A DNA stretch of 64,000 nucleotides, taken from NCBI GenBank assembly GCA_036268055.1, contig DATAUW010000036.1:62001-126000 (forward strand), read 5' to 3'. The stretch's first letter is position 1, and each line of letters begins with the position of its first letter. Positions 14,840-24,100 of the stretch are shown in pieces. Position numbers and translations under genes: made by a program. The notes beneath the pieces were generated by a model. That model was not told the DNA's origin and did no database searches. It saw only the letters and a program-made list of their open reading frames with translations. Source of the DNA: Verrucomicrobiia bacterium. Its GTDB lineage: Bacteria > Verrucomicrobiota > Verrucomicrobiia > Limisphaerales > Pedosphaeraceae.

Positions 14840-15683
14840 TGGTGGGAACGATGTATTTTGGTGGTGAGGGCAGATCATTTTCCGCGATGTGACGCTCCCC
14901 GCCGACGATGAAAATATTTCCAGTGTCATCCACGCGCAAATGCGGGGCGGAACTGGTGTAGTAATAAGTCTGGCGTTTGGTGATCTCACCGGAGGGGCTA
15001 ATCACGCTGTAATCATAAACGTGCGCGGCCTGCTGGTAAAGCAGATGGAGGTTGCTGGCCGGGTCGAGGCGCATCTGCGGCGCGCTGAAGGAGATGGTGG
15101 GCCCGATGGTGAGGAGGCGAAGCGTGTGCGTGCCGCCATCGGTGAGGCGGAGGAAAAGTTCCGAGTGCCGGGAAAAGGTGGCTTGTTGCAAAATATATTT
15201 GCGGATCTCGGGTTCGCTGTGATCGCCGGGGGATTGCGGCACGCCGAAGGATTGTTCCCATATACTCACGCCGCGCACGACGTCGAAATGTTTGGGCGTG
15301 CTGCTGACCTGCATCTGCCAATCTTTGATGCGCACGGTGGCGGTCACCGAATAACCGCCGGGTTTGGAGATATCGAAGTAGGGGGAAAGATCGGCGCGCG
15401 CGGTGGCTACCTCGGAAGATTTGACATCGAAATCGTGGGCGATGGGGGCGTTGCCATTTTTGATGACGACGAAACCGTCGGTCGCCTCGATGGAATAGGA
15501 AAGCCAATCGTCCTTGCCGAAGTGGAGCGTCTGGCCGGAATTATTGACGATGCGCACCTTGGCATTCATGGTTTCGTTCGGTAAAAATTGATTACGCTCC
15601 AACAACACTTCCACGGTTACCTGGGCACTCGCGGCGCGAGCGAGAGCCAGCAATAACGTGAGCCATAAAGCTGTGTTCTTCAT
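14811..15683 (-). CDS. Secreted protein of unknown function
   Basis: 290 residues with a signal peptide (MKNTALWLTLLLALARAASAQ). The next 110 residues resemble an Ig-like/BsuPI-type beta sandwich (VEVLLERNQFLPNETMNAKV, GGYSVTATVRI). The C-terminal part has DGGTHTLRLLTIGP and PHLRVDDTGNIFIVGG, reminiscent of a propeller-like repeat. No named family was recognised. First gene of a two-gene unit with the DUF481 protein, so it may sit in the same envelope layer. Confidence 0.6.
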   Translation of the reverse strand: MKNTALWLTLLLALARAASAQVTVEVLLERNQFLPNETMNAKVRIVNNSGQTLHFGKDDWLSYSIEATDGFVVIKNGNAPIAHDFDVKSSEVATARADLSPYFDISKPGGYSVTATVRIKDWQMQVSSTPKHFDVVRGVSIWEQSFGVPQSPGDHSEPEIRKYILQQATFSRHSELFLRLTDGGTHTLRLLTIGPTISFSAPQMRLDPASNLHLLYQQAAHVYDYSVISPSGEITKRQTYYYTSSAPHLRVDDTGNIFIVGGERHIAENDLPSPPKYIVPTNDIPLPVPR

Positions 15684-16003
15684 GCTGCCACTTTAAAGGG
15701 CCGGGGCCATCAGGCAAGCAACAAAACGGGGGCGACGCGGCGCAACGGGACGCAAACCCAAACGTGGCGGGGCCGTGCTGCCGGGCGGCCCAATTTGCTT
15801 TGGCCGGACACGCGAATGACGCAGCGGCGGGGCGGCGACACTCGACTTTAAATGAATTGGCAACCACTCTGGAATGGACGCACGGGGGCATGGTTTATTC
15901 AGCGATTCGATAATTGCAGTTCTCTCCATTTATAGACCGCGCGAGGCCGAAGTGGTCACAGGTTATTTTCCGCGCGAATTTTTTTCTGTGCTAAGGTGCT
16001 GCG
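15684..16003. other. Intergenic space, no feature identified
   Basis: 320 bases between a divergent pair of genes. Open frames here are short and lack family features. No convincing promoter, repeat or RNA was recognised. Confidence 0.5.
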
Positions 16004-16777
16004 ATGAAGCAATGGGTTTTGATCACGGGAGCGTCGCAGGGCATCGGCCACGAGCTGGCGAAGGTTTTTGCGGCGAATGGGTGGCAATTAATTTTGGTTG
16101 CGCGCGATTGGGTGCGATTGGGCGCGATCGCGGCGGAACTTTCCGCGCGTCATGGGGTCAGCGTGAAAATTTTGACGAAAGATTTGGCGCGCATCTCCTC
16201 GGCGCAGGAAATTTTTGAGGAACTGAAAAGTGAAGGCATCGAGATTTCTGCGCTCGTCAACAACGCGGGATTTGGCGTGCAGGGAATTTTTGCGGAGACG
16301 GAGTTGCAAAAATATTTGGACATGGCGCAGGTGAATATCACGACGCTCGTGCAGCTCACGCATTTATTTTTGCCGGGGATGCTGGCGCGGCGCAGCGGAA
16401 AAATTTTGAATGTGGCTTCGACGGCGGCGTTCCTGCCGGGGCCGTTCATGGCGATGTATTATGCGAGCAAGGCGTTCGTGATTTCATTTTCGCGCGCGTT
16501 GTCGGTGGAGACGGGCGGCAGCGGCGTGACGGTGACGGCGCTTTGCCCGGGCGTGACGGAATCGGAGTTTCATTCGCGCGCGGGACTGAAACGGAATATG
16601 AAATTCATCATCATGAGCGCGGAGGCAGTGGCGCATATTGGTTATCGAGCCATGATGGCGGGCAAACCGGTCGTGGTGGCGGGCTGGATAAATTGGATTT
16701 CGGTGGTGATGATGAAGTTGATTCCGGCGCGGTGGTTGAGCCGGATCGCAGCGAAGGTGAATGGGCCGGCGCGATAA
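16004..16777 (+). CDS. Short-chain dehydrogenase/reductase
   Basis: 257 residues of the classical SDR family (DltE/YqjQ-like subgroup): NAD(P) motif ITGASQGIG (residues 7-15), NNAG (about 86-89), catalytic Ser in NVASTAAF and YYASK (about 150-154, Tyr and Lys present). The C-terminal 60 residues are hydrophobic and basic, with a possible membrane-associated helix (about 225-245), as in SDR enzymes working on lipids. Substrate unknown. It stands alone. Confidence 0.88.
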   Translation: MKQWVLITGASQGIGHELAKVFAANGWQLILVARDWVRLGAIAAELSARHGVSVKILTKDLARISSAQEIFEELKSEGIEISALVNNAGFGVQGIFAETELQKYLDMAQVNITTLVQLTHLFLPGMLARRSGKILNVASTAAFLPGPFMAMYYASKAFVISFSRALSVETGGSGVTVTALCPGVTESEFHSRAGLKRNMKFIIMSAEAVAHIGYRAMMAGKPVVVAGWINWISVVMMKLIPARWLSRIAAKVNGPAR

Positions 16778-16926
16778 AAAAGGCTGAACCAGTTCGGTTT
16801 CATTCTTTCAAAATTTCTGGCAACTTTCCTGCTCATCGTGGATCGGTGGGCGCCACCTTATCCCTTATAAACGCAGGATCGAGGCGCCCGCATGGTTGCA
16901 AGCCGAGCATCAAACCGTAGATTGCG

Positions 16927-18951
16927 ATGAGTAATGACTTGAGTCATTTGGACGCAAATCGCGGCCTGGCTAATGAAATTGCCCAGGTCATCGGACAATC
17001 GTCGCCACCTGCGGCCATCGAAGGCCGTCTGCTGGCGGCGTCTATGGATGCGCTCGGCGCGGGCGTGTTGCTTTGTGAAGCAAAATCGCCAGACTGTCCA
17101 ATTATATACGTTTCCAAGGGTTTTTCTGTCATCAGCCGATACACGACCGAGGATGCTCTCGGGCAGAAACTTGCTTTCATCATCAGCGCGGAAACAGATC
17201 CCGAAGCCCGCGCCCGGATCGAAGCAGCGCTCGCCGGACGCGCAGCCTCCCAGGAGGAATTTCGTTGCCGCCGCCATCAGGCCGAACCCATCTGGTGCGA
17301 ATTAAATTTGACGCCGGTCTTCGCGGGAGGAGAAACGCCGACGCATTTCATCGCCTTGATCACGGACATTTCCGACCACAAGGAACGCGAAGAGATTTTG
17401 CGCGATGCCCAGTCGCGTTACGGCGGCATTTTTGAAAACGCCGTCGAAGGCATTTATCAAAGCACGCCGGATGGGCGTTATCTTGCCGTCAATCCCGCGC
17501 TGGCGCGGATGTACGGTTATGACAACACCGATGAATTGCTGCATCGCGTTTGTGACATCAGCCAGCAGATTTACGTGGACCCGGTTTTTCGCGAGCGGTT
17601 CCAGCGCGAAGTCGAGCAGAACGGCCAGATTCGCGGCTTTGAATACCAGGTGCGCCGCCGCGATGGCAGCATCATCTGGATTTCCGAAAGCGCCCGCGCC
17701 GTCCGCGACGCCGATGGCCGCACCCGTTACTACGAAGGTTTCATCGAGGATATTTCGCAACGCAAGGAAGCGGAGGTCGCCCGCGCGCGGCTCGAAAAGC
17801 AAATGATCCAGGCGCAAAAAATGGAAGCCATCGGGACGCTCGCCGGGGGCATCGCGCATGATTTCAACAACATCCTGTGCGCCATGCTGGGCCTCACGGA
17901 GCTTGCCTTGACCAGCACAGAAGTGACGGGGGTGACGCGGAAAAATCTCGAAGCCGTCCTGCGTTCCGCCGGCCGCGCGAAAGATTTGATCCGGCAGATT
18001 CTTACCTTCAGCCGCCGCGGTGAAAATGAATCGTCACCGATCCGCCTGGGCCTGCTGCTCAAGGAATGCGTGAAGCTGCTCAACGCCTCGCTGCCGTCCT
18101 CCATCAAAATTGTTTTGAACATCGAAACGGATGACGACACCGTCATCGCCGATGCCACGGAGATGCACCAGGTCATCATGAACCTCGGAACCAACGCCGC
18201 GCATGCGATGAAACGCACCGGCGGGCAGTTGGAATATACGTTGCGCTCACTGGATTTGAACGGGGCGCAAGCGGCCCGGCTCTCGCCTTTGCGCGCGGGA
18301 AAATATCTTTGCCTCACCGCCCGCGACTCCGGCCACGGCATGACTCGCGAGACGATGGATAATATTTTCGATCCGTTTTTCACGACCAAGCCGGCGGGTG
18401 AAGGCACGGGATTGGGGCTCACGCTGGTGCAGCGGATCGTCGCGCGGTGCGGCGGGCATCTTGAAGTGGAAAGCGAACTGGGCACGGGCACGACGTTTCA
18501 AATTTATTTGCCGCGCGCGCCACAGAACGCGGTGGTGGCGGCGCCCAGGAAAGAATTTCTCCTGCCCGGACGCCGGGAACGCATCCTGGTCGTGGACGAT
18601 GAAATTCCCATTCTCGACATGTTGCAACAACGCCTGCGCAAGGTGGGTTACCGCGTAACGACTCGCGCCGACAGCACGACTGCGCTGGAAACCTTCCAGG
18701 CTGAACCGGAAAAGTTCGACCTCGTCATTACGGATCACACGATGCCCTGCATGCAAGGGGCTGAACTTGCCGAACGCCTCGGCCAGATCCGCGCCGATGT
18801 GCCGGTGATTCTGATGACCGGCCTGAACCAGCCGCCGAGTTTTGCCGGTTCGCACTTCGCCGCGCGCCGCGCCGTGCTGCGCAAGCCGCTGGACTTTGTG
18901 GATCTTTCCCAGCGCATGCGCGAAATGCTCGAATCGGCGGGAAAAGCTTGA
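16927..18951 (+). CDS. Hybrid sensor histidine kinase (PAS-PAS-HK-receiver)
   Basis: 674 residues without transmembrane segments, so cytoplasmic. Two PAS domains (about 35-152 and 160-280; WCELNLTPVF and GRYLAVNPALARMYGY) precede HisKA with GGIAHDFNNIL (His311). HATPase_c (about 410-530) has GMTRETMDNIFDPFFTTK and GEGTGLGL. A C-terminal receiver (about 555-672) has LVVDDE, phospho-acceptor Asp603 in VITDHTMP, and the conserved Lys in LRKPLD. Known: such kinases pass phosphate His to Asp and then to a partner. No output regulator is adjacent. It converges on a similar hybrid kinase across a MITE-like element. Confidence 0.93.
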   Translation: MSNDLSHLDANRGLANEIAQVIGQSSPPAAIEGRLLAASMDALGAGVLLCEAKSPDCPIIYVSKGFSVISRYTTEDALGQKLAFIISAETDPEARARIEAALAGRAASQEEFRCRRHQAEPIWCELNLTPVFAGGETPTHFIALITDISDHKEREEILRDAQSRYGGIFENAVEGIYQSTPDGRYLAVNPALARMYGYDNTDELLHRVCDISQQIYVDPVFRERFQREVEQNGQIRGFEYQVRRRDGSIIWISESARAVRDADGRTRYYEGFIEDISQRKEAEVARARLEKQMIQAQKMEAIGTLAGGIAHDFNNILCAMLGLTELALTSTEVTGVTRKNLEAVLRSAGRAKDLIRQILTFSRRGENESSPIRLGLLLKECVKLLNASLPSSIKIVLNIETDDDTVIADATEMHQVIMNLGTNAAHAMKRTGGQLEYTLRSLDLNGAQAARLSPLRAGKYLCLTARDSGHGMTRETMDNIFDPFFTTKPAGEGTGLGLTLVQRIVARCGGHLEVESELGTGTTFQIYLPRAPQNAVVAAPRKEFLLPGRRERILVVDDEIPILDMLQQRLRKVGYRVTTRADSTTALETFQAEPEKFDLVITDHTMPCMQGAELAERLGQIRADVPVILMTGLNQPPSFAGSHFAARRAVLRKPLDFVDLSQRMREMLESAGKA

Positions 18952-18968
18952 AGGAGGTCAGGCGAATC

Positions 18969-19066
18969 AGTTGGAAAGTTCGCCCTGTGGCGGCACTCTA
19001 TGAGCGCCGTTCTGTGACGGATCCAGCCAGGGACCGCCGCTACAGTGAGACTGATACTTTCCAACT
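18969..19066. repeat. MITE-like element with 11-bp terminal inverted repeats
   Basis: AGTTGGAAAGT at 18969-18979 and ACTTTCCAACT at 19056-19066 are perfect inverted copies bounding 98 bases. Inside are GGCGGCACTCTATGAGCGCCG and GACCGCCGCTACAG. The inner text recurs in rearranged form at about 57132-57159 (GGCGCTCATAGACCGCCGC). It lies between two convergent kinase genes and may serve as a bidirectional stop. Confidence 0.6.
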
Positions 19067-19073
19067 AAAATCC

Positions 19074-21395
19074 CTACGCGAAAACCTGGTGGACGGCGGA
19101 GAGCAATTTTTCGGCGGAACAGGGCTTGGGCAAAATCTCGACCACGCCGAGCGATTTCAATTCCTCGTTGCGCGCGGTGTGGTCGGTCATGCCGGTCATG
19201 CCACTGGAGGCGAGAATTTTCACGTTGGGATCCAATTTTTTCAACGCGCGCACCGTCGCCACGCCTTCCATGCGCGGCATCATGATGTCGGTGATGATCA
19301 AGTCTATCTTGCCGGATTGCTGGGCGAACACAGCCAGGCCTTCCACGCCATCCACAGCGGTGACGACGTTGTAACCGTGGCGCACGAGGATGCGGCGCGT
19401 GACATCGCGGATGGCGCTTTCGTCGTCCACCAGCAGGATCAACTGACCGCGACCGCGCGGCACGCCCAGTTGCTGTTTCGGCGCGAGGGTGGCGATGGCA
19501 TCGGCCGTGGCAGGCAAATAAATTTTGAATGTCGCGCCTTTGCCGGGCTCGCTATAGACAATCACCGAACCGCCGTGTGATTTCACAATTCCCAGCACGG
19601 TCGAAAGCCCGAGACCGGTTCCCTTGCCGAGTTCCTTGGTCGTGAAAAACGGCTCGAAGATTTTTTCCATGATGTCGGCGGGAATGCCGACGCCGGTGTC
19701 CTTGACCTGGATCAAAGCGTACGGCCCGGCCTTCGCGCCGGGCAGCAACATGCGTGTGTCCTCGATCAGCGCATTTTCCGCCGTGCAAGAAATCTGGCCG
19801 CCGGACGGCATGGCGTCGCGCGCGTTCACGAAAAGATTCAGCAAGACCTGGTGCAGTTGCGTGGCGTCCGCAATGACGGGCCACAAATCCTCAGCCACCG
19901 AATACGTGATGGAAACATTTTTGGGGAAAGTGTCCTGCGCCATGTTGATGATCTCTTTAATCAAATGGCGCGGTTGCAGCAGGGCGCGTTCGCCTTCGAT
20001 GCCGCGCGCGAAAGTAAGCACTTGCCGCACGACCCCTGCTCCGCGGTGCGCGCTGGCCTCGATGCGATCTACCAGTTCCTGGGCCTCCTTGTCGAGCGGC
20101 TTCATGCGGAGGATTTGCGAAGCGATGGAAATGGGCGCGAGGATATTATTCAGGTCATGCGCGATGCCGCTGGCCAGCGTGCCGATGCTTTCCATGCGTT
20201 GCGCGCGAAGAAATTGCATCTCCAGATTTTTCTTTTCCGTGATGTCGGTGTTGATGATGAGCACGGACTTGGGCAGACCGTTGGTATCGCGCATCAGAGT
20301 AACGCGGCTGCTCACCACGAGCAGCTTGCCTTCCCGGGTCAACTGGCGCAGTTCGCCACTCCAATCACCGTCGGCCAGCAGTTCTTCCCTGGTCCACTCG
20401 AACCCGGCGTGCGCCGGATAAAGCTCCGTGATGCGCCGGCCGATGACTTCCTGCGCCGTCCAGCCGTAGAGCCGTTCCGCGCCGTGGTTCCAGGTGATAA
20501 CGCGGGATTCGGCGTCCTGCACGATGATCGCATCGGCGGCCATGTCGAGCAAGGTGGCCTGGTCGCGCATGCGTTCCTCGGCCTGTTTGCGCTCGGACAA
20601 ATCCTCGACGAGCGTGACGAAATATTGGAACTGATTATGGTTGTCGCGAATTGCCGAGGTGGTGATTTGCGCCCAGATAACGGAGTCGTCCTTGCGGTAA
20701 AAGCGTTTTTCCAATCGCACGCGCGACACCCGCCCGACCATCAGGGAGACGAATTCCTCCGCGCCCACGATTTGGTCTTCTTCATGGGTGATTTGCTTGA
20801 AGGACATGCCGAGCAATTCCGCCTCGGTGTAGCCGAGCATGAAACGCAGCGTGCGGTTGGTGCTGAGAAAAGTCCCGCCGGCATCGGCATTGATCACGCC
20901 GATGGGCGCGTTCTCGAATACCATGCGAAAGCGTTCCTCGCTCGCGCGCAATTCCTGTTCGGCGATGCGGCGGCGCGAACGGTCCCGCGACTCGCGCAGG
21001 GCGCGCCGCACGGCGGGAATCAACCGTTCCAGGTGGTCCTTGATGACGTAATCCGTGGCGCCGGATTTGAGGCTTTCCACCGCGCGCTCTTCGCCGATCG
21101 TGCCGGAGACAAATAAAAACGGCACTTCCGGGCGCAGCCGCCGCGCGGCGGTCAACGCGAGGTTGCCGCCGTAGGCAGGCAGCGCGAAATCCGAGAGGAT
21201 GAGGTCCAGCGGTTCACCGGTGAGCGTGCCTTCAAATTCATCCCGCGTCCGCGCGTGGAAAAAATTGCAATCAATCCCGCCCGCGCGCAATTTCGCCTCG
21301 ACCAATTCGCGGTCACTAAGATTGTCCTCGAGGTAAAGGACGTTGAGCGGTTGCGCCGGGTGCGCGGGGAACGGTGGGTTGGTGTCGGAGATCAT
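19074..21395 (-). CDS. Hybrid kinase (receiver-PAS-PAS-HK-receiver)
   Basis: 773 residues, soluble. An N-terminal receiver (about 16-135) has LYLEDNLSD, Asp69 in LILSDFALP, then SGTIGEE and the common ATDYVIKDHLERL ending. PAS domains lie at about 152-270 and 278-388. HisKA has ASGIAHDLNNIL (His413), HATPase_c has IFEPFFTTKELGKGTGLGL, and the C-terminal receiver has LLVDDESAI and Asp703 in IITDIMMP. With receivers at both ends it can accept phosphate from another kinase and pass its own on, so it may link neighbouring pathways (inference). It ends 8 bases from the MITE-like element. Confidence 0.93.
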   Translation of the reverse strand: MISDTNPPFPAHPAQPLNVLYLEDNLSDRELVEAKLRAGGIDCNFFHARTRDEFEGTLTGEPLDLILSDFALPAYGGNLALTAARRLRPEVPFLFVSGTIGEERAVESLKSGATDYVIKDHLERLIPAVRRALRESRDRSRRRIAEQELRASEERFRMVFENAPIGVINADAGGTFLSTNRTLRFMLGYTEAELLGMSFKQITHEEDQIVGAEEFVSLMVGRVSRVRLEKRFYRKDDSVIWAQITTSAIRDNHNQFQYFVTLVEDLSERKQAEERMRDQATLLDMAADAIIVQDAESRVITWNHGAERLYGWTAQEVIGRRITELYPAHAGFEWTREELLADGDWSGELRQLTREGKLLVVSSRVTLMRDTNGLPKSVLIINTDITEKKNLEMQFLRAQRMESIGTLASGIAHDLNNILAPISIASQILRMKPLDKEAQELVDRIEASAHRGAGVVRQVLTFARGIEGERALLQPRHLIKEIINMAQDTFPKNVSITYSVAEDLWPVIADATQLHQVLLNLFVNARDAMPSGGQISCTAENALIEDTRMLLPGAKAGPYALIQVKDTGVGIPADIMEKIFEPFFTTKELGKGTGLGLSTVLGIVKSHGGSVIVYSEPGKGATFKIYLPATADAIATLAPKQQLGVPRGRGQLILLVDDESAIRDVTRRILVRHGYNVVTAVDGVEGLAVFAQQSGKIDLIITDIMMPRMEGVATVRALKKLDPNVKILASSGMTGMTDHTARNEELKSLGVVEILPKPCSAEKLLSAVHQVFA

Positions 21396-21510
21396 GAATG
21401 GCTCCTTTCACGATGGAACGGGGTTTTGGTCTCGCTTCCATGCGCGTGGTGTGGGTTTCCCCGGCCAGCTTCGCCGTACGCGGCATAATGAATGGCTGCC
21501 CGATTCCGGT

Positions 21511-23058
21511 TCATTTTTTTCCTCCCGGCGTGAGGGTGAAATAGAAAGTCGCGCCCTGCTGTTCTTTGGCCTGGGCCCAGATGCGCCCGCCGTGGCGGTT
21601 GACGATGCGCTGGGCAATGGCCAGGCCGACGCCCGTGCCTTCAAATTCGTCCTGATGATGCAGGCGCTGGAAGACGCCAAAAAGTTTGCCGGCATATTCC
21701 ATGTTGAAGCCCGCGCCGTTGTCGCGGACGAAATAAACCCGTTCGCCCGCTTCCACGGAACTGCCGATCTCGATGTTCGCGGGCTTGCGATGGCGCGAAT
21801 ATTTAAGGGCGTTGGAAAGCAGGTTCATCCAGACTTGTTTCAGGAGCGCGTAATCGCCTTCGCATGCGGGCAATTCGCCGACCCGGATCTCCAGTTCGCG
21901 GCCGTTCTTTTCGGCGGACAGTTCACCCAGCGTTTGACGGACGAGTTGATCAGTGTCCACCGGTTGCGGCTTGAGTGGCTCGCGGCTCAGTCGCGAAAAA
22001 GCCAGCAGGTCATCAATCAAAGTCCCCATGCGCAAGCCGTCCTGGTGGATGATATTTAAATAGCGCCGGCCTTTTTCGGGAAGCAGCGGGCCGAAATCTT
22101 CGAGCGCCATCGCGGAAAACCCGTTGATGGCGCGAAGCGGCGCGCGCAGATCGTGGGAGACGGAATAACTGAAAGCTTCGAGTTCCTTGATCGCCGATTG
22201 CAACTCGGCGGTGCGCAGCGAAACGCGCTGTTCGAGTTCGGCGTTTAGCTCGCGCACCTTTTCCTCCGCGGCCTTGCGCGCGGTGATGTCGAGCATCACG
22301 CCCTGGCTGCCGATGATTTTTCCGTCGGACCGGAACACGGGCGCCTTGACGACGTGAAAGTATTGTTTGCGTCCGCCAGTAAATAGACGCTCCTCCTCAA
22401 GCTCGATGGATTCGCCCGTAGCCAGAATGGACGAGTGATGTTGATCAGCGGCATCGGCCAGTTCGCGGATTTTCTTTTCGCTTAAAGCGGTGTCGCCGGC
22501 GCGGATGTCGGCCAGGGCGCATTCCCGCGGCGTTTTCCCCAGAAAATGGGCGGGCTTGCGGCCAAAGAAATCACAAAAGCTGGAATTGACGAAGACGTAG
22601 CGGCCTTCGGTGTCCTTGCGAAAAACCCCGGCGGGAATCTGCTCGACGAGCGAATGGTAGAGCGCCTGGGTGTTGCGCAGGGCGAAGTCGGCGCGGTGCT
22701 GCTCGGTGACGTTCGCGTTGTAAATACGGATATGCTGATTCTCCAGGAGCGTGATGGTTTGCAGGAAAACAAATTTGCCGACAGCGATTTCGCGGCGCGT
22801 GACTTTCAAGCCTTTTTCGATCATCGGTTTCAACGCCTCGGACAACCCAATGAGCGAGGGATGCTGGAGCTTGAGCGCGGGCAGATCTGAAAAAGCCTCG
22901 ACGGCGGCGGGGTTGAGGTAATGGATCTCGCCGGTGGACAAATCCAGTTCGATGATCGGATTGGGGTTTTGTTCGGGGAAGGAAGCCAGCCAGCGCATCC
23001 GGTCATCGGCGGGATTATCCGTCCGCGGCCGTTTTTGCGCTGGGTCAAGCTCGCTCAT
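21511..23058 (-). CDS. PAS-domain sensor histidine kinase
   Basis: 515 residues, soluble. Two PAS-like regions (about 28-120 and 132-262; the second has KDTEGRYVFVNSSFCDFFG), then a coiled linker (RELNAELEQRVSLRTAELQ). HisKA reads FSYSVSHDLRAPLRAINGF (His302), the type found in phytochrome-like kinases. HATPase_c has LLSNALKYS, FVRDNGAGFNMEY and GTGVGLAI. No receiver is attached. A likely partner is the Rcp1-like receiver in the HTH-receiver protein upstream on the same strand, since this kinase type commonly pairs with small Rcp1-like regulators; that link is inference. Confidence 0.92.
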   Translation of the reverse strand: MSELDPAQKRPRTDNPADDRMRWLASFPEQNPNPIIELDLSTGEIHYLNPAAVEAFSDLPALKLQHPSLIGLSEALKPMIEKGLKVTRREIAVGKFVFLQTITLLENQHIRIYNANVTEQHRADFALRNTQALYHSLVEQIPAGVFRKDTEGRYVFVNSSFCDFFGRKPAHFLGKTPRECALADIRAGDTALSEKKIRELADAADQHHSSILATGESIELEEERLFTGGRKQYFHVVKAPVFRSDGKIIGSQGVMLDITARKAAEEKVRELNAELEQRVSLRTAELQSAIKELEAFSYSVSHDLRAPLRAINGFSAMALEDFGPLLPEKGRRYLNIIHQDGLRMGTLIDDLLAFSRLSREPLKPQPVDTDQLVRQTLGELSAEKNGRELEIRVGELPACEGDYALLKQVWMNLLSNALKYSRHRKPANIEIGSSVEAGERVYFVRDNGAGFNMEYAGKLFGVFQRLHHQDEFEGTGVGLAIAQRIVNRHGGRIWAQAKEQQGATFYFTLTPGGKK

Positions 23059-23392
23059 GCGTGGCCTTCCGTGGTTACGCCTCGCGCAGAACCTGGAAAA
23101 AATTCACCGCAAAAACCGTCGAGCGTGTCTCCCGGACCACGACCAGCTTCCTTAAAATTTTTATCCACGACCACCATTTCATTTCCTCTCGCGGAGAGGG
23201 CGTGCACCAATAAGTAGTGGAGATTTTCGAAAAATAAAATAGTCCTCCACAGTTTGTTTGTCAAAAAATGAAACCGGAAAACCGGATTCCGGCTTAAAGT
23301 GACATCGGTTTTTTCATTCCGAAGGCGAGGCGAACCAACTGGAAAAACCCGGCGTGAAACTGCCGCAGTCACATTCCAGTTAGACGCAATAT
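23059..23392. other. Intergenic space, no feature identified
   Basis: 334 bases between the PAS kinase and the HTH-receiver gene. AT-rich patches such as 23225-23275 could hold the kinase promoter, but no clear -35/-10 pair, repeat or gene was recognised. Confidence 0.45.
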
Positions 23393-24100
23393 TCATGCAG
23401 GCTTGGGAGAAGTGGAATCCAGCAAGGCCCATTGATAACTTAGTTTGGGTGCGATCTTGCTGAGGTTTTGGAAATCCACGGGTTTGACGATGTAGGCAGC
23501 GGCACCCAATTCCAAGGCGCGCTGGATGTGTTCATCCTTGCGAGAAATCGTGAGGACGACGACTTGAATGTGCCGCGTGCGGGCATCTTCCTTGATCTGG
23601 CGAAGCACCTCGAGGCCGTGAACTTTTGGAAGATTTAAATCCAGCAAAAGCACTTGCGGACTTTGCTCAATACGACGGGTAGCGTACTGGCGGCGGCAGA
23701 ATACAAAATCCAGCGCAGCGGCGCCATCGCGCACGACGAGAACGCGGTTGCTCAAGCCATCGCGCCGGAGCCCTTCGAGCGTGAGTTCGGCATCAGTGGG
23801 GTTGTCCTCGACGAGCAGGACATCCACAAGCTGGCCGGGGAGCGTGACGTATTGCTCAACCTGGCGGCGGACTTCCGCGCGGGCAAAAAGCGCCTCGATC
23901 GAAATGCCCAACGCTGTCGAGAGCTTGTAAATCGTTTCCAGCGAAAGATTGCGCGCGCCACGCTCGATGTCGGTAATATAAGTACGATGCAAACTGGCGC
24001 GCTCGGCGAGGATTTCTTGGGACAAACCTTGCCGGGTGCGCTCAAACCGCACCGCTGCACCGAATTTTTTTTTGGTTTCCAGGATGTGCATCGTAGGCAA
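23393..24100 (-). CDS. HTH-XRE/receiver fusion response regulator
   Basis: 235 residues. An N-terminal Cro/CI-type helix-turn-helix (about 12-70: FGAAVRFERTRQGLSQEILA, then LHRTYITDIERGARNLSLET) is followed by an Rcp1-type receiver (about 92-222). The receiver has VLLVEDNPTDAEL, Asp154 in LLLDLNLPKVHG, an LTISRKDE switch region and IVKPVDF. Domain order is unusual: most DNA-binding response regulators put the receiver first and use OmpR, NarL or NtrC output domains. Inferred role: phosphorylation-controlled repressor, possibly served by the PAS kinase encoded next on the strand. The start could also be ATG 24091. Confidence 0.88.
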   Translation of the reverse strand: MPTMHILETKKKFGAAVRFERTRQGLSQEILAERASLHRTYITDIERGARNLSLETIYKLSTALGISIEALFARAEVRRQVEQYVTLPGQLVDVLLVEDNPTDAELTLEGLRRDGLSNRVLVVRDGAAALDFVFCRRQYATRRIEQSPQVLLLDLNLPKVHGLEVLRQIKEDARTRHIQVVVLTISRKDEHIQRALELGAAAYIVKPVDFQNLSKIAPKLSYQWALLDSTSPKPA

